Shown piece by piece: positions 1 through 5,522 of a stretch of 5,564 nt of DNA. This stretch comes from Fidelibacterota bacterium. GTDB taxonomy: Bacteria > Fidelibacterota > UBA2242. Under the pieces are notes generated by a model that did no database searches, was not told the DNA's origin, and worked only from the letters and a program-made list of their open reading frames with translations. A program made the translations under genes and the position numbers. Numbering within the stretch: position 1 is the stretch's first letter; every line of letters begins with the position of its first letter. Where the stretch lies: contig JAGLWX010000489.1 of assembly GCA_023133185.1 (NCBI GenBank), forward strand, positions 1 to 5,564. The letters are read 5' to 3'.

Positions 1-89
1 AAAAATATTTTTTCATTTTTTTTATGTCCGTACCCTTGGGGGCTCGTCCAGGTTAGGGAAAATTAACACCAAACGGGAGTTATAATACT

Positions 90-1334
90 ATGCAAAAAAC
101 GCCAAAAGGATTACGCCTGCATATTGGAATATTCGGACGAAGAAATGTGGGAAAATCATCGCTTTTAAATGCGCTGACCCGGCAAGCTGTGTCAATCGTA
201 TCCGATGTCGCAGGAACCACAACCGATCCGGTTGAAAAGCCGATGGAATTATTGCCTGTCGGTCCGGTGCTGTTTATCGACACTGCCGGTGTGGATGACT
301 TTGGTGTTTTAGGAGAGGTACGCACTTCACGCACCAGGAAAATATTTGACCGAACCGATCTTGCAATTATTGTAGCCACCGGACAGGACTGGGGAAAATT
401 TGAGAAAGAACTGCTTAGTGAATTTAAAGATCGAAATGTGCCGGCAATTGTTGTGTTTAATAAAACCGACAAGCACAAACCGGATTCATTATTGGTAAAA
501 CAATTAAATGATAGCGGTTTGATCGTCGTTAAAACCGTTGCTAATAAATCTGAAGGAATATATGATCTACGTGAAGCAATTATAAAAGTCACTCCGCCGG
601 AAATAATCAATGCGCCATCAGTAATCGGCGATTTAATTCAACCGGGCGAGCTGATTATTTTAGTTGTGCCAATCGATAAAGAGGCGCCGAAAGGTCGCCT
701 GATTTTACCGCAGGTTCAGACAATCCGCGATATTCTTGACAGTAACGCATATTGTATGGTTGTGAAGGAGAGTGAATTGCGCGATGCCTTGCACCGGTTG
801 AATTCGAAACCGGCGTTAGTTGTGACCGATTCGCAGGCATTTTTAGAAGTAGCCGCTGATACTCCGAAAGAGGTTTTAATGACCTCGTTCTCGATACTGT
901 TTGCCCGTTATAAAGGAAATCTTCAGGAATTTGTTCGCGGCGCTTTGGTGATCGATGAACTTAAACCCGGTGACAAAGTGTTAATTGCCGAGTCCTGTTC
1001 TCATCATCCGATTGAAGACGATATCGGCACTGTCAAAATTCCTCGCTGGCTGACACAGTATGTTGGCGGAAAATTAAACTTTAGTCATGTGCAGGGGCAT
1101 GATTTTCCGGATAATTTAGCAGACTATAAACTGATTATCCATTGTGGTTCGTGTATGTTTAACAGGAGGGAAGTTCTTTCGCGAATTATGCATGCTAAGC
1201 GCGCGGGCGTACCGATAACGAACTACGGAATGACCATTGCATATTCATTGGGAATATTCGAACGGGCTTTATCGCCATTTCCTGCTGAATTGAGAATGTA
1301 TCACGAATTAAAAAAACAGGGATTCCCAAAATGA
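90..1334 (+). CDS. hydF: [FeFe]-hydrogenase H-cluster maturation GTPase HydF
   Basis: The 414-residue product is the usual length for HydF, the cytoplasmic GTPase and scaffold that carries the 2Fe subcluster made by the radical-SAM enzymes HydE and HydG and delivers it to [FeFe]-hydrogenase. Visible in the sequence is an N-terminal Era/TrmE-like G domain: P-loop at 16-24 (G16, G21-K22-S23), switch threonines 43-45, DTAG at 64-67 and NKTD at 124-127. The C-terminal domain holds the family's [4Fe-4S] ligand pattern CxH-x45-HCxxC (C303, H305, H351, C352, C355). The ATG at 90 follows GGGAG (75-79) by 10 nt, and the G domain starts within 15 residues, so the start is firm. hydE and hydG are not in the window; they may lie upstream or elsewhere. 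The last codons overlap the terminator of the convergent operon. Identification is confident. Confidence 0.96.
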   Translation: MQKTPKGLRLHIGIFGRRNVGKSSLLNALTRQAVSIVSDVAGTTTDPVEKPMELLPVGPVLFIDTAGVDDFGVLGEVRTSRTRKIFDRTDLAIIVATGQDWGKFEKELLSEFKDRNVPAIVVFNKTDKHKPDSLLVKQLNDSGLIVVKTVANKSEGIYDLREAIIKVTPPEIINAPSVIGDLIQPGELIILVVPIDKEAPKGRLILPQVQTIRDILDSNAYCMVVKESELRDALHRLNSKPALVVTDSQAFLEVAADTPKEVLMTSFSILFARYKGNLQEFVRGALVIDELKPGDKVLIAESCSHHPIEDDIGTVKIPRWLTQYVGGKLNFSHVQGHDFPDNLADYKLIIHCGSCMFNRREVLSRIMHAKRAGVPITNYGMTIAYSLGIFERALSPFPAELRMYHELKKQGFPK

Positions 1335-1345
1335 AAATCCCTGTT
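1311..1345 (-). terminator. Rho-independent terminator of the minus-strand operon, inside the hydF 3' end
   Basis: A perfect 10-bp stem pairs 1315-1324 (AACAGGGATT) with 1336-1345 (AATCCCTGTT) around an 11-nt loop. Read on the minus strand, the stem is followed directly by a run of T (complement of the A run from 1311), the classical intrinsic terminator layout, about 25 nt after the stop codon at 1371. On the plus strand the T-rich stretch begins only about 15 nt after the stem, so it would be a poor terminator for hydF. The hydF stop codon (1332-1334) lies in the loop. Confidence 0.75.
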
Positions 1346-1370
1346 GAAATTGCTATCCGGTTTTTAATAT

Positions 1371-1553
1371 TTAATGTTCAGATTCTTCAATCTCTGCAAT
1401 TTTAGCCTGTTGAATAACCTCTTCAACGTATTGAATGCAATCTGCCTTTGTTTCGAAACTGACGCCGGATACACCGACAATATCCTGATCGTCGGCTCTT
1501 AATCTCCAGCGCCATCTTTTTTCCCTGTCTATATATAGTTGTAGTAGTGACAT
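1371..1553 (-). CDS. Small stand-alone DUF1508 (YegP-like) domain protein
   Basis: This 60-residue protein consists almost entirely of one DUF1508 domain, the small YegP-type fold of unknown function. The family signature is RWRWRLR at 13-19, followed by a hydrophobic strand around 25-30 and a Lys/Asp/Cys stretch near 36-39 leading into a helix. It has no signal peptide or membrane segment, so it should be cytoplasmic. An in-frame ATG at 1628 exists, but the ATG at 1553 is preferred because AGGAG (1561-1565) sits 7 nt upstream and the domain begins exactly there. It is the second gene of an operon: only 10 nt separate it from the upstream stop (1564-1566), and its Shine-Dalgarno overlaps that stop. 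It resembles the N-terminus of the upstream protein, with the signature at identical residue numbers, so a domain duplication is likely. The biological role is unknown. Confidence 0.85.
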   Translation of the reverse strand: MSLLQLYIDREKRWRWRLRADDQDIVGVSGVSFETKADCIQYVEEVIQQAKIAEIEESEH

Positions 1554-1560
1554 ATTGTTA

Positions 1561-1565
1561 CTCCT
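1561..1565 (-). promoter_or_regulatory. Ribosome binding site fixing the start of the small DUF1508 gene
   Basis: On the minus strand AGGAG lies 7 nt before the ATG at 1553 and overlaps the TAG stop of the upstream gene. This decides against the longer in-frame start at 1628 and suggests translational coupling. Confidence 0.75.
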
Positions 1566-2643
1566 AATGTTTTTTAAAACTTTCAATAGCCTGCAGATCT
1601 TCCAGGTCAATCTGCCCCTGGAAATCATTCAATACTGCCGGTTCATATAATCGCGCAGCCCACAGGTAATATTTCGCGTCTGCTTTCCCCAATTTCTTGT
1701 AAATAAGATATGCACGAATATAGCCGACAGCAACTTTGTGTCGATCTTTTTCACTGAGCTTAAGGCGACTTCCTTCAAGTGCGGGGATGAGTAATTCAAT
1801 GCCAAGTCGCAATATATCCGGGTTTCGGATTATTTCGGTATTGGCATTATAAATATTGGGCCACAGGTAGGAATCGGAATAATATTCATCGGCGAGGGAC
1901 CAGAGCCGGTCACCTTTAACAACCTTATGAAAGATATTCATCGCTACGGGTTCCTGAAGTTTACTCAGTTCAGGCGATTCAACAATAGCTTCAAGTTCAG
2001 TTGCTTCAGGTTCGGTTTCAATAATGACCCGGGCAGTGTCTTCAGCAATAGCTATAGGCGTCTCATCAGGTACTATTTCCGTTTCCGGAACGTCGGAAAT
2101 GATTTCGAGCGTGACTTTTTCGGGTTCGGGCTTGTCTCTCATAGAGAAGAGGATAATCAGGACAATGATAACTACTACCGATGCTATTGAAGTGATTAAT
2201 GCCCAATTCGGTTTTTTCCACTTTGGCGGTACTGTTGTGAAAGTCGATTCTTTCTTTAACGGTGGAATATCATCAGGTTGCTCCGGTTTTTCTTCGGGAA
2301 TATCCGGTTCAGTTGGCGTTGGTTCTTCAACTTCAGGTTCGGATTTGGGTTCAAGTTTCTGATCTGGTTCTAATTCGATTATTGGTTCAGGTTCAATTTC
2401 CGGGACCGGTTCGGATTCCAACGCTTCTTCTTCCGCTTCTTTGTAAATAACAAACTCATCTTCGGATTCATAGATTCTCACCTCGGAAATACCAGAGAGC
2501 TGTTTTACACTGTCGATACTTTGAAAACATTCGTCTTTATCGTCGAAACCTTCGCTGGATGTTGCGATTATTTTTTCTTCGTCGTTACGAAGTCGCCACC
2601 GCCATCGACCTCCTATATCCTTGTAATATTGGAATTTAGCCAT
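1564..2643 (-). CDS. Membrane-anchored LysM protein with N-terminal DUF1508 domain
   Basis: The 359-residue protein has four visible parts. Residues 1-60 are a DUF1508 domain (RWRWRLR at 13-19). Residues 66-127 are an acidic Pro/Glu-rich, probably disordered linker. Residues 147-168 form one hydrophobic transmembrane helix preceded by K141, K143 and K144, which by the positive-inside rule puts the N-terminus in the cytoplasm. After a second acidic spacer, residues 239-289 are a LysM domain with the typical GDRLW, YLWPNIYNAN and NPD...IP pattern; LysM binds N-acetylglucosamine polymers such as peptidoglycan. The tail (about 298-359) is helical and may be a TPR-like hairpin. The architecture suggests a protein linking the cell wall to a cytoplasmic module, but its actual role is unknown. 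Its ATG has AGGGGG (2649-2654) 5 nt upstream. It heads the operon with the small DUF1508 gene and diverges from the thioredoxin-like gene. Confidence 0.88.
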   Translation of the reverse strand: MAKFQYYKDIGGRWRWRLRNDEEKIIATSSEGFDDKDECFQSIDSVKQLSGISEVRIYESEDEFVIYKEAEEEALESEPVPEIEPEPIIELEPDQKLEPKSEPEVEEPTPTEPDIPEEKPEQPDDIPPLKKESTFTTVPPKWKKPNWALITSIASVVVIIVLIILFSMRDKPEPEKVTLEIISDVPETEIVPDETPIAIAEDTARVIIETEPEATELEAIVESPELSKLQEPVAMNIFHKVVKGDRLWSLADEYYSDSYLWPNIYNANTEIIRNPDILRLGIELLIPALEGSRLKLSEKDRHKVAVGYIRAYLIYKKLGKADAKYYLWAARLYEPAVLNDFQGQIDLEDLQAIESFKKH

Positions 2644-2711
2644 TGCCGCCCCCTTTTGGATAAAATTTTTATTACGTATCCATTGTGTCGTAAAGTAATT
2701 TAAAAATTGTT

Positions 2712-2748
2712 AAATCCAAAATAATTTTTAGTGAATACGGTTGGATTT
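2712..2748. repeat. 8-bp inverted repeat in the divergent intergenic region
   Basis: AAATCCAA (2712-2719) is exactly matched by TTGGATTT (2741-2748), with 21 nt between the arms. The pair lies about 70 nt upstream of the minus-strand LysM gene and about 130 nt upstream of the plus-strand thioredoxin-like gene. It could be an operator shared by the divergent genes or chance symmetry in AT-rich DNA. I found no convincing -35/-10 pair for either gene in 2656-2875. Confidence 0.4.
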
Positions 2749-2875
2749 GTTTGTTTAATAATAAAAACTTGTTATTTTGTTAGAAAAGTTGTGATGTTGC
2801 CGTTAGTTCAAAAGGCACATATCTTGAAACCAATGATGCGCTAATGCATCTAATATGTAAAAAAATGAAGGAAAG

Positions 2876-3394
2876 ATGATGAAAAAATTGATTGTAATTG
2901 TATTGTTGGCGCTCACTGTATTGATTATAAATCAAAGTCTCACTGGAGCGGAGAAATCCTGGTATTCATATAGGGAAGGGATGAAACTCGCTGAAAAAGA
3001 ACAAAAGCACATTATTATTGATTTTTACACTGACTGGTGTACCTGGTGTAAAGTCATGGACAAGAAAACATTCTCAGACCCCGAAGTTCAGGAATTCCTG
3101 TTTGACCATTTTATCCCAATCAAACTCAATGCCGAGAGCACAACTGAAACAATTGAATTTCAAGGACAAAAATTAACTCCCCGTGAATTGACGTCTGCTT
3201 TCCGGATTACCGGTTTTCCTTCAGTGGCATTTCTTACGCCATCTTCCGAGATCATTACAGTGGTTCCCGGTTTTATAAAAAAAGATATGTTTATGAATTT
3301 ATTGCAGTATATGAATAAAGAATGTTACAAATCACAGACGCCATTTGAAGAGTTTTTGGAAAAGGATTGTGATAACAGAATGGATAAAAAATAA
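2876..3394 (+). CDS. Exported thioredoxin-like protein (WCTWC active site)
   Basis: The 172-residue product begins with a signal peptide: lysines at 3-4, a hydrophobic core at about 5-18 and a plausible cleavage near A25. It continues as a thioredoxin fold of the thioredoxin_7/DsbD-C-terminal type. The redox motif is C55-T-W-C58, preceded by IIIDFYTDW; the cis-proline loop is G113-F114-P115, followed by a strand that leads into PGF at 131-133. It probably works outside the cytoplasm as a thiol-disulfide reductase or oxidase; its substrate is unknown, and no electron-donor partner such as DsbD is visible. AAGGAA (2868-2873) serves two adjacent ATGs; the second, at 2879, has the more usual spacing, so mature numbering may shift by one. 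The C-terminus after about residue 165 (DCDNRMDKK) is hydrophilic and runs up to the TIR remnant, so the last few residues may be non-native. Confidence 0.85.
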   Translation: MMKKLIVIVLLALTVLIINQSLTGAEKSWYSYREGMKLAEKEQKHIIIDFYTDWCTWCKVMDKKTFSDPEVQEFLFDHFIPIKLNAESTTETIEFQGQKLTPRELTSAFRITGFPSVAFLTPSSEIITVVPGFIKKDMFMNLLQYMNKECYKSQTPFEEFLEKDCDNRMDKK

Positions 3395-3395
3395 G

Positions 3396-4136
3396 GTAGA
3401 TGTACTTGAAAGGGCGTTATTGAAAGCCGGGAAATATGAGCCGGTCATTGTTGCCAAAAGGCGCGATCCAATGAAATCCCTACCTCAGAAGGTGCAGGAG
3501 GGAATCAGCGAATCAGATTGCTTTGTCCCTATACTAACAGAAGATTCCAGATCTAATCAGTGGGTTAACTAGGAGATCGGTTTTACCACGGCAAAAGACA
3601 AGGACATATTTCCCATTGTTGAAAAATCTATTATGGATGATCTTAAAGGTTTTATCCATAAAAATGTTGATCTCTGCTTTTCATACTTAACCGATCCAAA
3701 AAACATATACCGGGAAGAGCAGAATTTTCGAAAATGATATCTATCTCTGATTGAATTCCTTAGCAGTTATTATGCGGTAATAAAATTCAAATCATCTATT
3801 ACACCCCAGAAAGTACGTCAGGGTGATGCTTATACCACAAAGGTTTCTTTTCAGGGAAAAGTGAAAAACGGATTCTATGATAACCGTGTGGAGCACTTGG
3901 AATCAGAATGACATACCTGGAACTGGGATCCTTCAACATTAGATAATGCGATTCCAAAAACACCGGGAAAGCTACATGGAATCATCAATGATAAGCGGGA
4001 ATATACTTACAATACAAGAAATTGGCCGATCGGAAAATATAGGATTGAAGTAAGAGTGTATGATCATCCTGATCCAAGTAAAACCAAACGTAAAAGAATT
4101 ATCCAAGAATCCCATGATTTCGAAGTTATGCCGTAA
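3396..4136 (+). pseudogene. Degraded TIR-domain protein gene with beta-rich C-terminal domain
   Basis: One frame reads through 247 codons from 3396 to the TAA at 4134-4136 with no frameshift, but is broken by TAG 3570-3572, TGA 3735-3737 and TGA 3909-3911. The first part is TIR-like: VDVLERALLKAG helix, ESDCFVPILTEDS strand, then QWVN-stop-EIGFTTAKDKDIFPIVE, which parallels the SARM1 segment around WVHKEIV that contains its catalytic glutamate. TIR domains of this class cleave NAD+ or make NAD-derived signals in phage defence. The first stop lies between W and E of the WxxxE motif, so the surviving peptide lacks the catalytic residue. After the second stop the sequence looks like a beta-sandwich (KVSFQGKV, WNWDPSTL, PIGKYRIEVRVYD), possibly Ig-like. 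No ribosome binding site or convincing first TIR strand is seen; the 5' end runs into the thioredoxin-like gene. A TTG-initiated ORF of 75 codons (3345-3572) exists but is unlikely to be functional. Confidence 0.8.
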
Positions 4137-4150
4137 ATAAGAAAATTTAT

Positions 4151-4179
4151 TTGACAACCCGGCATATGTTCACTATATT
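4151..4179 (+). promoter_or_regulatory. Sigma70-type promoter of the AbiEi-family gene
   Basis: A consensus -35 box TTGACA (4151-4156) is separated by exactly 17 nt from TATATT (4174-4179), one mismatch from the consensus -10. Transcription would start near 4186, leaving a leader of about 48 nt before the ATG at 4234. The predicted start falls inside the palindromic operator, so a bound repressor should block transcription. It lies just after the pseudogene's stop, so the antitoxin gene has its own transcription unit. Confidence 0.8.
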
Positions 4180-4220
4180 CCAGTGTTCAATCGAATTGAA
4201 CATGCATAATTGATGAACAT
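4166..4220. promoter_or_regulatory. Nested palindromic operator at the abiEi promoter
   Basis: The inner element is a perfect 8-bp inverted repeat, TGTTCAAT (4184-4191) and ATTGAACA (4195-4202), around CGA. An outer pair, ATGTTCA (4166-4172) and TGAACAT (4214-4220), repeats the same half-site and is centred on the same base, 4193; each outer half-site is 17 bp from its inner copy. The array spans the spacer, -10 box, start point and leader. AbiEi antitoxins of type IV systems are known to repress their own promoters by binding inverted repeats, so autoregulation by the downstream product is the simplest reading. Confidence 0.7.
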
Positions 4221-4224
4221 GGTC

Positions 4225-4229
4225 GAGGG
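4225..4229 (+). promoter_or_regulatory. Ribosome binding site deciding the abiEi start
   Basis: GAGGG lies 4 nt before the ATG at 4234. The upstream in-frame candidates (TTG 4210, ATG 4213, ATG 4219) have no Shine-Dalgarno and fall in the operator; ATG 4231 is too close to the site. Confidence 0.6.
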
Positions 4230-4233
4230 TATG

Positions 4234-5268
4234 ATGAAGAAAAAAGAGATGATCATTCAAAAATGTATTGAAAATCTGGGACTTATGTTTCAAATGCTTG
4301 GAGATGTATCGAAAGTAAAATTCGTCCGGGACAGTAGTAAACTCATTATCCAAAGCGACAGGGGAGCGATTGAACTTCAGGTCGATATTAAAGCCGTTTT
4401 GAAACGACCGCTACCGGAACACCTGGTAACCCAAAACAAGGTCTATCAGACGTCATCGTTATTAATGGCAGAATATATCAATTCGTCGATAGCGAAGGAC
4501 CTGATAAAAAATCGGATCAATTATATCGATTGCCAGGGGAATGCATATATTCATAGCAAGGGGAAGGTGTTAATTCATATTCAGGGGAAGACCCGGGTAA
4601 AGGAATTAGAGAAAGAGGCTACTGCGCTTTTTCAGCCGAAAGGGATGCAGGCACTATTTGTGCTCCTGACAAATGAAGGGATGGTAAATAGTACTATTCG
4701 AGATTTAGCCCGGCAAAGCGCCGTTTCCACCGGCAGGACCGCTTCTATTCTAAAAGAATTAAAGGTCAAAGGTTATATCCGGGAAACCGCTAAAAATCAA
4801 TTGAAACTTATCGGGAAGAAAGACCTGCTGGAGAATTGGCTGAGTAATTATGGCGATAGAATGCGACCGAGTCTTGTTTTGGGATCGTATAAAATGGCGA
4901 TTTCCGTTGAGAATGATCTTGAAGAAATACTGATAAAGGTTTTCCATGGAAAAGAGAAACAGAATGCTGTAAGCGGCAGTTTGGGCGCCGATCGTCTATT
5001 GCATTATTACCGGGGAAAAACGACGGAAATATTTGTCGTGCCGGAAATGGCGGATTTGATCCGAAAAGAGTTGAAACTGATACCATCAAGAGAACCGAAT
5101 ATCACGCTGTTGAACCTGTTTTCCCCGGAGCTTATTTTTTATCAGGGCGATACTGCCGTAGCGCATCCTCTATTCATTTATGCCGAGTTACTCTATCGCG
5201 GCGGCGATCGGGAGCGTGAGACGGCCGGGATGATCTACGATCGTTATTTACGGGAAATGATCGAATGA
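4234..5268 (+). CDS. AbiEi-family antitoxin / winged-helix transcriptional regulator
   Basis: The 344-residue product resembles the AbiEi_2-type antitoxin family of type IV toxin-antitoxin systems, where it represses its own operon and counteracts an AbiEii nucleotidyltransferase toxin without contacting it. Supporting segments are the family-like core SSIAKDLIKNRINYIDCQGN (84-103), a winged helix at about 134-192 with recognition helix near 164-176 (STGRTASILKELK), and the C-terminal HPLFIYAELL...RETAGMIYDRYL (311-339). It has no membrane segment and should be cytoplasmic. I chose ATG 4234 because of GAGGG at 4225-4229; the frame is open back to TTG 4210, which would give 352 residues. It has its own promoter and palindromic operator. 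The expected toxin does not follow: downstream is only a short broken ORF overlapping its stop by ATGA. It may be an orphan antitoxin, now a plain regulator, or may act on a toxin elsewhere. Family assignment is from remembered motifs, not a search. Confidence 0.82.
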   Translation: MKKKEMIIQKCIENLGLMFQMLGDVSKVKFVRDSSKLIIQSDRGAIELQVDIKAVLKRPLPEHLVTQNKVYQTSSLLMAEYINSSIAKDLIKNRINYIDCQGNAYIHSKGKVLIHIQGKTRVKELEKEATALFQPKGMQALFVLLTNEGMVNSTIRDLARQSAVSTGRTASILKELKVKGYIRETAKNQLKLIGKKDLLENWLSNYGDRMRPSLVLGSYKMAISVENDLEEILIKVFHGKEKQNAVSGSLGADRLLHYYRGKTTEIFVVPEMADLIRKELKLIPSREPNITLLNLFSPELIFYQGDTAVAHPLFIYAELLYRGGDRERETAGMIYDRYLREMIE

Positions 5269-5413
5269 TTTTGGGAGAGGATATCTTACACTGTTTCATC
5301 TGCTGGAAGATGAATTTCCTGAAATCGTTCAACAGGTATCCCAAAAAAGTGGGAAGAAAGCGGATGAGATTGTGGAATTAATTAGTGCATTCAAGAGAGG
5401 AATGGAAAACTAA
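5265..5413 (+). pseudogene. Short frameshifted ORF coupled to the antitoxin gene, function unknown
   Basis: An ATG at 5265 overlaps the antitoxin stop (ATGA, 5265-5268) and starts MILGED. The coherent protein sequence, however, continues in another frame from about 5285: LTLFHLLEDEFPEIVQQV through ELISAFKRGMEN to TAA 5411-5413. Loss of one base near 5283-5285 would explain this and restore a product of about 49 residues. The downstream frame is open from 5261 but has no ATG. An alternative is a rare CTG start at 5291, 10 nt after the purine-rich GGGAGAGG (5273-5280), giving 40 residues. The sequence is amphipathic, probably helical, and matches no family I recognise; in particular I see no nucleotidyltransferase motif. 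It is either a decayed partner gene, the 3' remnant of one, or a small intact gene with an unusual start. Confidence 0.45.
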
Positions 5414-5488
5414 ACCGCAGAGAATACGGAGAAATATTTTTTTAAAAGGATGATAAATTCAAGACAATTAAATTTGATATCTACGCAG

Positions 5489-5522
5489 ATTCTATATTCT
5501 GAACTTCTGAATTCTATATTCT
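5489..5522. repeat. 12-bp direct repeat in AT-rich intergenic DNA
   Basis: ATTCTATATTCT occurs at 5489-5500 and again at 5511-5522, separated by 10 nt (GAACTTCTGA) that contains related TTCTGA sequence. The rest of 5414-5564 is AT-rich with stops in all frames that I checked by eye; I see no gene, RNA or clear terminator in it. Confidence 0.6.

Noticed and set aside
30..60. CTTGG/CCAGG hairpin upstream of hydF
   Set aside because: It is a five-pair stem with a G-T wobble and no T run, too weak to call a terminator or leader element.
81..86. TATAAT just before the hydF start
   Set aside because: It lies between the Shine-Dalgarno and the ATG, so a transcript from it would lack the ribosome binding site; no suitable -35 box was seen.
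1554..1628. N-terminal extension of the small DUF1508 protein from ATG 1628
   Set aside because: It overlaps the upstream gene in another frame, lies outside the domain, and a strong AGGAG points to the ATG at 1553.
1927..2450. Plus-strand ORFs rich in Ser/Gly/Phe opposite the LysM gene
   Set aside because: They are antisense readings of the repetitive Pro/Glu codons and have no start signals.
2824..2856. TTGAAA with TAATAT as a promoter for the thioredoxin-like gene
   Set aside because: The 21-nt spacer is too long for a normal sigma70 promoter, and no better pair was found.
3735..3911. UGA read as tryptophan (alternative genetic code)
   Set aside because: The frame also has a TAG stop, TGG is the Trp codon in the intact genes, and two intact genes terminate with TGA.
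4135..4152. AAATAA/TTATTT hairpin after the pseudogene stop
   Set aside because: It is only 6 A/T pairs, too weak for a terminator, and it overlaps the -35 box.
3972..4353. Minus-strand ORFs over the pseudogene end and the abiEi start
   Set aside because: They overlap the TIR remnant, promoter and antitoxin gene, have no Shine-Dalgarno, and read as low-complexity Phe/His/Ser-rich sequence.
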